Assembly (NCBI GenBank): GCA_945862475.1
Contig: CAMAYW010000086.1
Location: 1 to 8,392 of the forward strand
Direction: 5' to 3'
DNA from: Bacteriovorax stolpii
Lineage (GTDB): Bacteria; Bdellovibrionota; Bacteriovoracia; Bacteriovoracales; Bacteriovoracaceae
Length of the DNA: 8,392 nt
Position 1 is the stretch's first letter. Every line of letters begins with the position of its first letter. Below the pieces are notes generated by a model. That model ran no database searches. It was not told where the DNA came from and was given only the letters and a program-made list of their open reading frames with translations. This document shows, one piece after another, positions 1 to 6,344 of the stretch. A program made the translations under genes and the position numbers.

Positions 1-545
1 TGTGACATAAGTCTTGCTTGAAGACCCATGTGAGAGTCACCCATATCTCCTTCAAGTTCAGCTTTTGGAGTGAGGGCAGCAACTGAGTCCACAATTAAAA
101 GGTTCACAGCACCTGAACGAACAAGCATATCCGTAATCTCGAGTGCTTGTTCCCCAGAATCTGGCTGAGAAATAAGAGTGTTAGGAATATCGACTCCAAG
201 TTTAGCTGCGTAGACTGTATCAAGAGCATGTTCTGCATCAATGAACGCTACAGTCCCGCCGGCCTTCTGGCATTCAGCTGCAATATGAAGAGTGAGAGTT
301 GTTTTACCTGAAGATTCAGGTCCATAAATCTCGATAATACGTCCCTGAGGAATACCACCAACACCAAGAGCAAGATCGATTCCAAGTGAGCCAGTTGAAA
401 TCGCAGGAATTTTTTCAGCCGCTTCAGCTGAATCCAAGCGCATGATAGCACCTTTACCAAATTGCTTTTCAATTGTTGAAAGAGCAAGATCAAGGGCCTT
501 TTTCTTGTTTGTTGCATCAGCAGTGTTTGAGTGATTTAAAGACAT
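1..545 (-). CDS. recA: RecA recombinase, N-terminal part (3' end beyond window)
   Basis: RecA binds single-stranded DNA as an ATP-dependent filament, catalyses homologous strand exchange and promotes LexA self-cleavage. The frame runs from ATG at 543-545 to the left edge without a stop, giving 181 residues of a protein normally about 350 long. Visible in order are the N-terminal polymerisation helix (about residues 10-30, including KKKALDLALSTIEKQFGKG), Walker A GPESSGKT (75-82), the IDAEHALD segment with the catalytic Glu at 105, Walker B LLIVD (149-153) and the loop-1 region ending GDMGDSHMGLQARLM (166-180). All of these match the family closely. A good Shine-Dalgarno, AAGGAG (minus strand, 553-558), lies 7 nt upstream of the ATG and fixes the start. 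pgpA is upstream on the same strand but 160 bp away, so recA probably has its own promoter. Truncation is by the window edge only. Identity is essentially certain. Confidence 0.97.
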   Translation of the reverse strand, partial: MSLNHSNTADATNKKKALDLALSTIEKQFGKGAIMRLDSAEAAEKIPAISTGSLGIDLALGVGGIPQGRIIEIYGPESSGKTTLTLHIAAECQKAGGTVAFIDAEHALDTVYAAKLGVDIPNTLISQPDSGEQALEITDMLVRSGAVNLLIVDSVAALTPKAELEGDMGDSHMGLQARLMS

Positions 546-590
546 GAGGTTTCTCCTTCTCTCTTATAAAATGTTTTTTCAAGTGTGTGT

Positions 591-609
591 TGTTAATAAA
601 ACGCTAACA
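591..609. promoter_or_regulatory. Dyad in the recA upstream region, candidate operator
   Basis: The sequence contains a perfect 5-bp inverted repeat, TGTTA-N9-TAACA, 46 bp upstream of the recA ATG. On the recA strand it also contains a -10-like TATTAA (593-598), so a bound protein could block transcription. No good -35 is visible at the usual spacing, so the promoter itself is uncertain. The position suits a LexA or SOS operator, but the sequence is neither the E. coli-type CTG-N10-CAG nor the TTAC-N3-GTAA box reported for Bdellovibrio. Calling it regulatory is an inference from symmetry and position. Confidence 0.3.
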
Positions 610-645
610 CCCACCCGCGTTTTCGACAATGCTTTAAATGCAATT

Positions 646-664
646 TTTACGGAAAATTTACGGA
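646..664. repeat. Direct repeat TTTACGGA, two copies 11 bp apart, upstream of recA
   Basis: Two perfect copies of TTTACGGA (646-653 and 657-664) are separated by AAA, giving an 11-bp period of about one helical turn. They lie between the pgpA stop and recA, about 100-120 bp upstream of the recA ATG. Two sites on one helix face suit cooperative binding of a regulator, but this is inferred from geometry only. The region from 546 to 705 shows no convincing intrinsic terminator for pgpA. Confidence 0.3.
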
Positions 665-705
665 TGTCTAACAAATTGTATTATTTAGCGCATTGTTGCG
701 GTGAA

Positions 706-1185
706 TTATAAAAACTTCTGGATGAAAAAGGTAAAAATTCCGGCATAGATGCCACTTATTACATCGTCTGTAATTGTTCCCATGCCATGATGAAGCCGAT
801 CAAAATAAGAAGCTGGCCAAATCTTTATAATATCGAAAAATCTAAAACTTATAAAAACCGTAGCAAGAATAGGAAGTTCAATTGAAAGGACAAAACTCCA
901 AGCAATAAGCATTCCTATGACCTCATCAATGACAATCCATTGAGGGTCATGCAAATGAAATTTCTTTTGTACGTTCTGGGTTACAACAACTGCGGTAGCG
1001 TAAAGAATGATAATAAGAATAATTAAAGTATATATATTTATATTTAGATAATGGAGAAGATACATTAACGGGAGTGTCGCAAAGCTTCCAACGGTCCCGG
1101 GCGCCTTGGGGGATTTACCTGTATAAAACCAGGAAAGAAAGAGAGTTGTGAGAAAGGAAGGTCCCTGAATTTTTTGCTCTTTCAT
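706..1185 (-). CDS. pgpA: Phosphatidylglycerophosphatase A
   Basis: PgpA is an inner-membrane phosphatase that dephosphorylates phosphatidylglycerol-phosphate to phosphatidylglycerol, the last step of PG synthesis. From ATG at 1185 the protein has 159 residues (E. coli PgpA is about 170). Family signatures are KAPGTVGSFATLPL (27-40), WIVIDEVIGM (83-92, acidic pair D87/E88), FRFFDIIKIWP (115-124) and GMGTITDDVISG (134-145, D140/D141). Hydrophobic membrane segments lie at about 34-48, 51-68, 90-115 and 142-156. The usual K-P-x-P near residue 121 reads K-I-W-P here. The frame stays open upstream to a TTG at 1242, which would add 19 residues. I prefer the ATG because it gives the usual family N-terminus, although neither start has a clear Shine-Dalgarno. 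It lies upstream of recA on the same strand and divergent from the RelA/SpoT-like gene. Confidence 0.92.
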   Translation of the reverse strand: MKEQKIQGPSFLTTLFLSWFYTGKSPKAPGTVGSFATLPLMYLLHYLNINIYTLIILIIILYATAVVVTQNVQKKFHLHDPQWIVIDEVIGMLIAWSFVLSIELPILATVFISFRFFDIIKIWPASYFDRLHHGMGTITDDVISGIYAGIFTFFIQKFL

Positions 1186-1246
1186 ATTATTTACGCTAGT
1201 TTGCCTTTTTATAACTTTAAACGCATGACGAGAGATTGGCAAAGAT
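1186..1246. promoter_or_regulatory. Divergent spacer with back-to-back candidate -10 boxes
   Basis: This 61-bp spacer separates the starts of pgpA (minus) and the RelA/SpoT-like gene (plus). The core TTTATAAC supplies TATAAC on the plus strand (1210-1215, 5 of 6 matches to the sigma-70 -10) and TATAAA on the minus strand (1208-1213). The two -10 candidates therefore overlap, and initiation in the two directions could compete. No good -35 is visible for either. Neither downstream gene has a strong ribosome binding site; the plus-strand gene has only AGAGA about 11 nt before its ATG. Confidence 0.35.
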
Positions 1247-2488
1247 ATGGCCGAAAGACCAAGTTACCTTTCTGATTATGGATTTAACTGGGAGACCTTT
1301 GATGTTGTCTGCAGTGGTAAATCATCTCTAGATGCAACGAACTACCTCACCGAACTTCACGATAAAAATCAAGTTGCTAATTTTCTTTATGGATATGGGT
1401 TTGATATTTCTGATCCCGTAGAGAGTGCTGAGCTCTTTGGTATTTTTCAAGAGGCCGTACAGTTTATCAAAAGATACTTTTTGAAAGAAGGAAACCCAGA
1501 CGGACTTGATTTAAAGATTCCTAGCTATCTTTTTACAATTACAAATATTTCGGAACTTTTTTTAGCAGCTACGGGACACTCAACTGTAAAACTTAAAACG
1601 GATGAGCAGCTTTGGGCCGGAGTTGTTTTAAAGGTGATGCATACACTTTTGCATACAGATAAAGATCTCCGTTATCGGTATTATTCAACAATTCAGCAGC
1701 AAATTTTTGATCGCTTTTATAAATTTATCCACCGTGATGAGGCAAATAAATTATTTTTTAAAAACGAAACAGGAACTCTGATCCCTCTTGTCGATTTTCA
1801 AACAAAAGCAAAAAAGACAAGAGATTCAATTGTTATCAAATTGCTTCACAAGCAGGAAAACGTTGCGGAAGAACTTTTTGACAGAATTGGAGTCAGGATT
1901 ATTACTGAAAATAAGCTAGATGCTTTAAGAGTGATTAAGTTTCTCCACAGAAATCACGTTATCATGATCAACAATATTAAACCTAGTCGATCCCAAAATA
2001 CCTTGGTCGATCTTGGTATACTTAGGAAAAAGATTTATACCCTTTATAAGACGGCGATTCGAAGCCAGATGGATGAGCCGAAATTTTATTCGGAGCTTAA
2101 TAAGCTCATAGGGGATTGTGTTCCTCATAAAGTGGGTCATGATAATAAACACACACTAGAAGAATATCGAGCGATTCACTTTACTGGACGACAATTGATT
2201 AAATATAGAAATCCATTCATGGCCTCATTTAATGAAGTCAGAAAACTTGCTTTGAGGGAAAAACAAAATCCTATTTCTCAAGCACTTCTTAACTTAGATA
2301 CTTCGGCCATCTCTAGGGATGTTCGTTTCTTCTATCCATTCGAAGTTCAAATAACAGATAACGACAGTCACATGAAAAATTCACAGGGTGAGGCTTCACA
2401 TGCTGAGTATAAAAAATCTCAGCTCAAGTCAGCAATGAAGAGAATTTTTCGTCCAATTATTGAACTTAATAACATCAAGATTGACTAA
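1247..2488 (+). CDS. Divergent RelA/SpoT-like nucleotidyltransferase-domain protein
   Basis: The protein has 413 residues. Residues 1 to about 180 match no domain I recognise; they look largely helical, have no signal peptide and lack an HD-hydrolase HDxxED motif. Residues about 187-400 retain the RelA/SpoT synthetase fold motifs: KKTRDSI (189-195; K190 fits the ATP-contacting Lys), FDRIGVRIIT (211-220; D212 fits the catalytic metal-binding Asp), EYRAIHF (306-312; Y307 and H311 fit the acceptor-stacking Tyr and nearby His), FEVQI (365-369; E366 fits the catalytic Glu) and GEASHAEYKK (381-390; compare the canonical A-A-H-W-x-Y-K). The Arg normally two residues before the ATP-site Lys is Ala188. 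Relative to standard synthetases there are about 50 extra residues between D212 and Y307, and about 45 between H311 and E366. (p)ppGpp synthesis, another pyrophosphotransfer or a non-catalytic role are all possible. It may belong to the uncharacterised deltaproteobacterial families TIGR04552/TIGR04562, which I cannot confirm. Its stop overlaps the convergent hydrolase gene by 14 bp. The start is the first in-frame ATG; the Shine-Dalgarno is weak. Confidence 0.7.
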   Translation: MAERPSYLSDYGFNWETFDVVCSGKSSLDATNYLTELHDKNQVANFLYGYGFDISDPVESAELFGIFQEAVQFIKRYFLKEGNPDGLDLKIPSYLFTITNISELFLAATGHSTVKLKTDEQLWAGVVLKVMHTLLHTDKDLRYRYYSTIQQQIFDRFYKFIHRDEANKLFFKNETGTLIPLVDFQTKAKKTRDSIVIKLLHKQENVAEELFDRIGVRIITENKLDALRVIKFLHRNHVIMINNIKPSRSQNTLVDLGILRKKIYTLYKTAIRSQMDEPKFYSELNKLIGDCVPHKVGHDNKHTLEEYRAIHFTGRQLIKYRNPFMASFNEVRKLALREKQNPISQALLNLDTSAISRDVRFFYPFEVQITDNDSHMKNSQGEASHAEYKKSQLKSAMKRIFRPIIELNNIKID

Positions 2489-3368
2489 AATTTTGGCTTA
2501 CAAAGAGCTCAATCCTTTCATTAATCATGTTGGGAAAGTCAGCTTGCGGGACATGAGAGCCATCTTTTAGAAAATAAGTTTCTGATTTTGGCAGGAGAGA
2601 GGCGAGTGTTCTCTGAAGATGATTAGGAATGACGTTATCTTTAAACCCTCCAATAATGAGTGAGGGCATTTTCATTTTCTCAAGACTGCCAGTGATATTT
2701 TGTTTCGTCATTTCATTAAAAAGTTGAAAGAAAACTTCGGCCCCAAGTTGTCCGACTCGATTTAAATAGATTTCAATAAATTCTTTTGAAACCTTGGCAC
2801 GATTAAAGCCAGTAGAGTGAATGAGTTCGCGAACGACAGGATTCATTCCAGAACTCGACCAAATCTTTTTAAAAATTTCGGGGTATTTTTCTAAACCGAT
2901 TGAAGCAAGAGGTGCAATAAACTCCATTAGGTTGGTATCAAACATTACATCCTTCACATTAAGAAAAGTTCCAGAAATGAGAATCATACCTGACACCAGA
3001 GACGGATAATCTTTTGCAAGTTGTAGGCAAACATTCACACCCATTGAATGGCCGATCATAATCGCTTTTGGTATGCCTAAAAATCCACAAAGCTCTGAAA
3101 CATCTGTCGCCATTTGTTGAAAAGTAATTTTTTTAAAATCATGGGATCCAGAAGATTGAAAATGACCTCGATAATCATGAATGAGGAGCTGATAACCCAA
3201 ATCATCTAAAAAGGGGATCTGAAATTTCCAATGATGGTTACTACAAACGAGACCATAGTTAAGGACAATCATGGGTTTCGTGGGATCAAAGGAAGAAAAG
3301 TTTCTAGAGTAGAAAATTTGCTCCCCATCGCTTGTCTTAAAAAAATTAGAATCATTATATTTAAACAT
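2475..3368 (-). CDS. Alpha/beta-fold hydrolase
   Basis: This 297-residue protein is a probable serine hydrolase of the alpha/beta superfamily (esterase, lipase or acyl-hydrolase type); the substrate cannot be read from sequence. Visible motifs are the strand-3 region MIVLNYGLVCSNHHW (33-47, where the usual HG oxyanion dipeptide is NYG), HDYRGHFQSSG (64-74, equivalent to DxRGHGxS), the nucleophile elbow GHSMG (106-110, Ser108), a helical cap at about 140-225, GGFKDNVIP (240-248, acid D244) and DGSHVPQ (269-275, His272). The catalytic triad is therefore complete. There is no signal peptide, so it is probably cytoplasmic. It starts 1 nt after the FHA gene's stop (TAA-T-ATG), which implies translational coupling. 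It is the last gene of the operon, and its tail overlaps the convergent RelA/SpoT-like gene by 14 bp. Confidence 0.9.
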   Translation of the reverse strand: MFKYNDSNFFKTSDGEQIFYSRNFSSFDPTKPMIVLNYGLVCSNHHWKFQIPFLDDLGYQLLIHDYRGHFQSSGSHDFKKITFQQMATDVSELCGFLGIPKAIMIGHSMGVNVCLQLAKDYPSLVSGMILISGTFLNVKDVMFDTNLMEFIAPLASIGLEKYPEIFKKIWSSSGMNPVVRELIHSTGFNRAKVSKEFIEIYLNRVGQLGAEVFFQLFNEMTKQNITGSLEKMKMPSLIIGGFKDNVIPNHLQRTLASLLPKSETYFLKDGSHVPQADFPNMINERIELFVSQNFSQS

Positions 3369-3369
3369 A

Positions 3370-3780
3370 TTACTGCTTCATAAGTTTGGATAAGGTTTCG
3401 ACCACAGAAAGCCTGGAAGCATTCGTCTCAATAAGAGAGTTTAGTTTTTCATTAAGTATTTGCTTCTTGCTTTCTTTCATCGTTTCTTCAAATGCGATGA
3501 CTTTGATCGTCGTATTCCCTAGAGATACTTGATCTCCTTTTTTTAATTTTCTTATTGCCGAAGCTCTCTTCCCATTAATGAGGTAAAATGGGACATTTTT
3601 TTGAGGGTGAAGAAGAAGATCTTTATGAAGGACTTCAAGCATGATGTGTGACTTTAATAACTCACTGTCATTAATCCAAAGATCACCCTGTCCTCTTCCG
3701 ATGTAAATTTGGTTTTGGAAATACTTAAATTCCGAAAGGACATTTTCGTCGGGAGATTTTATAACTTCAAAATGTATCAT
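3370..3780 (-). CDS. FHA-domain protein
   Basis: This 136-residue protein consists of little more than one forkhead-associated domain, a module that binds phosphothreonine peptides. FHA landmarks are IYIGRGQGDLWI (25-36, G28-R29), the phosphopeptide-contacting pair S44-H45 in LLKSHIML, LINGKR (67-72, N69), and LKKGDQVSLGNTTIKVIAF (79-97), the usual final strands. The conserved G-R, S-x-H-like and N positions are present, so binding is probably retained. Residues 100-136 form a predicted charged helical tail with no further domain. There is no signal peptide or membrane segment. The gene begins 12 nt after recG; its Shine-Dalgarno AAGAGG (minus strand, 3789-3794) overlaps the recG stop codon, and it runs into the hydrolase gene with a 1-nt gap. 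No Ser/Thr kinase of the classical type is visible in the window, so its phosphorylated partner is unknown. Confidence 0.88.
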   Translation of the reverse strand: MIHFEVIKSPDENVLSEFKYFQNQIYIGRGQGDLWINDSELLKSHIMLEVLHKDLLLHPQKNVPFYLINGKRASAIRKLKKGDQVSLGNTTIKVIAFEETMKESKKQILNEKLNSLIETNASRLSVVETLSKLMKQ

Positions 3781-3792
3781 GATTGCAACCTC

Positions 3793-5889
3793 TTAAATAG
3801 TATCGAGGATTTTTTGATCTTTTGCGAGTCTTTCAAAATGTGGTGCAAGAATTTCTGGTCTTTTCGTTTGTATGTCATCAATATCGCGAATAACTTGCTC
3901 GAGTATAGAAGTATGCGTGATGAAGTTCGCGAGTTTCTTGGAGGTAATTGTTCCTGATTGATCTACTCCAAATAAATCTCCCTCTCCTCGAAACTTGAGA
4001 TCCTCCTCAGCAATAATAAAACCATCTAGGTTATTTTCAATAACCTTTAGCCTTTGGTATGCCTCTGGCGAAACTTCTTTATCTAAAACGAGAAAACAAA
4101 AACCCGCTTTATCCCCTCGTCCCACTCTTCCTCTCAATTGATGAAGTGAGGAGAGTCCAAAACGTTCAGGATTGTAGATACTCATGATAGTGGCATTGGG
4201 AATATTGATCCCTACCTCAATGACACTCGTGGAGATGAGAATATGAATATTTTTTTCTCTGAAATTTTTTATAACGTGATCTTTTTCGGCCGTATCCATT
4301 TGTCCATGAAGCATTTCAACTTTAAATTCCTTAAAGATATTCTGATATTTCTTGTGGCCCTCTTTTACGTTTTGAATATCAAGCGTTTCACTTTCATCAA
4401 TAGCAGGGAAAACAAAATAGGCTTGTTCCCCAATTGATAATCTGCTTTTAATAAACTCTAGATATTTTTCGTAGTTGACTCTCTCCGTGATACGAGTCTT
4501 TATTCCTTTTCTTCCTGAGGGCATCATTTTTATGGAAGAAATATCAAGATCTCCATATTGGGCAAGACTAAGAGTTCTAGGTATCGGAGTCGCTGTCATA
4601 ATTAAACTATGAGTGCCCTCACCTTTATTAATCAGCTTTAGCCTTTGTTCCACTCCAAACTTATGTTGCTCATCAATAATCGCAAGACCCAACTTTTTAA
4701 ATTTAACCGAATCTTGAAAAAGAGCATGAGTCCCGATGACGATTTCTGTTTGACCTTCAATAAGATTTTTAAGTGTTTGTTTTTTCTCTTTCGCTTTCGT
4801 CGAGCCGAGGAGAAGTTCAATTTCTAAGGCCGGATTTAATTGTTTAAATGATTCAAAATGTTGATTGGCAAGAGCCTCAGTTGGGCACATGAGTGCCACT
4901 TGATAACCACTTTTATTTGAAACTCGGGCCGCAAGAAAAGCGACAATAGTTTTTCCACAACCAACATCTCCCTGGATCATTCTCATCATAGGGTGTCCTG
5001 ACTTAAGGTCTTTTATAATCTCGCTATAAACCTTTAATTGATCAGTTGTTAATTCAAAAGGTAAATTGGATGCAAGGTCTTTTATCCGACTTTCTTCAAT
5101 TGAAATAACAGGTGCTTTTTTTCTCTTAATGAATTTTCTTCTCGTATAAATTTTTAGTTGATCAACCAGAAATTCCTCATAAATGAGTCTTTCCTCAGCT
5201 TTGTTTTTAAGCTCTGGTAGGTAATGCTCTGGACTTATTCGTCCATGCATCGTTTGAAAAGCTTCTCCAAGTGCCATTTTTTTGTTGTAACCCAGCTCTG
5301 GGATTAATTCCGGTATTTGCGCCCAAAGATGATGTGGAATGAGATCGATAATTTTTTTAAGGTGAGTCCCACTGACTTTATTCACGGTAGGATATTCAAT
5401 AATAAAGGGAGGACTCTCGAGTTGTGAGTCAATAATCTGGGGATTAATGATTTGTTTTTGAGCTTTATATTCTTGGACTTGTCCTAAAAATGAAATTCGT
5501 TCTAATGATTCAATTTGTTTTTTTTGGTTAGGATAAAGATTAAACCATCTTAGGCTGATAGATTCATGGGATAAATCGTCCTTTAAGACAACAAAGCCAT
5601 TATAGAGAAGTATATTTCCCTTTCCTCGTCTTCCGAAAGCAGGCCGTATTTCAACATGAATGACTTTTCCTGATCCTTTAAAGAATTGATTTAATTCTGC
5701 ATCTCTAAAAGGTTTCGCCATTGGAGTTTTATGGAGCCTCAATGGAAGAATCCATAGAAGATCGCGAATCGTCTGGATTCCTGCAGATTCTAATTTCTCA
5801 ATTGTAGGAGAAGGCTTCTTACCCTGATGAAGATGAGATAATGGTGAAGACCAGTTTATATCAGCAGTACTTAATGTCTTGGACTTCAT
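3793..5889 (-). CDS. recG: ATP-dependent DNA helicase RecG
   Basis: RecG is a superfamily-2 double-stranded DNA translocase that regresses stalled forks and unwinds D-loops, R-loops and Holliday junctions. At 698 residues it is full length (E. coli 693). Domains in order are an N-terminal helix-hairpin region (about 25-60), the OB-fold wedge domain (about 70-165, with the RWFN wedge segment at 114-117), a Q-motif-like LTTDQ (280-284), Walker A GDVGCGKT (307-314), PTEALANQH (336-344), DEQH (406-409), TATPIPRTL (432-440), SVIEVGINIPNA (555-566), HQLRGRVGRG (583-592) and the TRG translocation motif DLKFRGEGDLFGVDQSG (630-646). Walker A has Cys where Ser is usual; the GKT core is intact. The ATG at 5887-5889 is preceded by AAAGGTGA about 8 nt upstream and lies inside the end of greA, giving a 29-bp overlap. 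FHA follows 12 nt downstream. Confidence 0.97.
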   Translation of the reverse strand: MKSKTLSTADINWSSPLSHLHQGKKPSPTIEKLESAGIQTIRDLLWILPLRLHKTPMAKPFRDAELNQFFKGSGKVIHVEIRPAFGRRGKGNILLYNGFVVLKDDLSHESISLRWFNLYPNQKKQIESLERISFLGQVQEYKAQKQIINPQIIDSQLESPPFIIEYPTVNKVSGTHLKKIIDLIPHHLWAQIPELIPELGYNKKMALGEAFQTMHGRISPEHYLPELKNKAEERLIYEEFLVDQLKIYTRRKFIKRKKAPVISIEESRIKDLASNLPFELTTDQLKVYSEIIKDLKSGHPMMRMIQGDVGCGKTIVAFLAARVSNKSGYQVALMCPTEALANQHFESFKQLNPALEIELLLGSTKAKEKKQTLKNLIEGQTEIVIGTHALFQDSVKFKKLGLAIIDEQHKFGVEQRLKLINKGEGTHSLIMTATPIPRTLSLAQYGDLDISSIKMMPSGRKGIKTRITERVNYEKYLEFIKSRLSIGEQAYFVFPAIDESETLDIQNVKEGHKKYQNIFKEFKVEMLHGQMDTAEKDHVIKNFREKNIHILISTSVIEVGINIPNATIMSIYNPERFGLSSLHQLRGRVGRGDKAGFCFLVLDKEVSPEAYQRLKVIENNLDGFIIAEEDLKFRGEGDLFGVDQSGTITSKKLANFITHTSILEQVIRDIDDIQTKRPEILAPHFERLAKDQKILDTI

Positions 5890-6331
5890 AGGTCAAATCA
5901 CCTTTGGGAGCTTTGACGATCACTTCGTCTCCAACTTCTTTTCCAATAAGAGCTTTACCCAGTGGAGAATTGTAAGAGATTTTTTTAGGGTCAGTCATTG
6001 CCTCGTCTTCGCCGACGATTTGAAAAGTCGTTGTGCAATCTTTTTGATGATCAAAAATAGTTACGGTGGCACCAAAAACGATTTTTTCAGTATTTAGTAA
6101 GGAAACATCGACCACTCGGCCGCTGGCAATCTTGGATTGAACGTTAAGAATTCTTCCTTCAATAATAGATTGTCTTTCTTTTGCTGCTGCATATTCAGCG
6201 TTCTCTTTAAGATCACCAAGTTCTCTAGCTTCTGCGATCGCCTGCTTTATTTCTTCACGTTCAACGCGGATAAGATGACTGAGTTCATCTTCAAGAAGTT
6301 TTTTTCCAAGCATTGTCATGGGCTCGCTCAT
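5861..6331 (-). CDS. greA: Transcription elongation factor GreA
   Basis: GreA enters the secondary channel of backtracked RNA polymerase and stimulates cleavage of the extruded RNA 3' end. The protein has 156 residues (E. coli 158). The N-terminal coiled coil spans about 8-75, with its acidic tip in ELGDLKENAEYAAAKE; D40 and E43 match the metal-coordinating Asp and Glu of E. coli GreA, which favours GreA over a Gfh-type antagonist. The C-terminal FKBP-like domain includes SYNSPLGKALIGKEVGDEV (118-136). The ATG at 6329-6331 has AGAGGA 4 nt upstream. It follows the zinc-ribbon gene by 13 nt and overlaps the start of recG by 29 bp, so recG translation probably depends on ribosomes finishing greA. 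Confidence 0.97.
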   Translation of the reverse strand: MSEPMTMLGKKLLEDELSHLIRVEREEIKQAIAEARELGDLKENAEYAAAKERQSIIEGRILNVQSKIASGRVVDVSLLNTEKIVFGATVTIFDHQKDCTTTFQIVGEDEAMTDPKKISYNSPLGKALIGKEVGDEVIVKAPKGDLTYEVQDIKYC

Positions 6332-6344
6332 ATAGTCCTCTAAT

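Noticed and set aside
248..517. Minus-strand 89-residue open frame within recA
   Set aside because: It is an out-of-frame shadow of recA; its translation is low-complexity Leu/Arg-rich with no family features.
563..568. TATAAG as the recA -10 box
   Set aside because: It would put transcription start about 11 nt from the ATG, inside or next to the AAGGAG ribosome binding site, and no -35 fits.
1186..1242. A 19-residue N-terminal extension of PgpA from TTG at 1242
   Set aside because: It lacks a Shine-Dalgarno, uses a rare start, and would fill the divergent spacer. The ATG at 1185 gives the normal family N-terminus. It cannot be fully excluded because the ATG also lacks a clear binding site.
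1925..2152. Antisense 75-residue frame within the RelA/SpoT-like gene, considered as a possible antitoxin
   Set aside because: It lies fully inside the conserved coding region on the opposite strand, with no recognisable motifs or independent signals; most likely a chance frame.
2402..2423. GCTGAG-N10-CTCAGC perfect inverted repeat as a terminator for the minus-strand operon
   Set aside because: It lies inside the coding sequence of the RelA/SpoT-like gene, encoding the conserved AEYKKSQ region. The T-run on the minus strand is in the loop, not after the stem.
1247..2488. A toxin-antitoxin or defence module around the RelA/SpoT-like gene
   Set aside because: Its neighbours are pgpA and an alpha/beta hydrolase in other transcription units. 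No small partner gene is adjacent on the same strand and there are no mobility signs.
5879..6343. Plus-strand frames of 68 and 72 residues opposite greA
   Set aside because: They are Phe/Ser-rich antisense shadows of the well-supported greA coding sequence.
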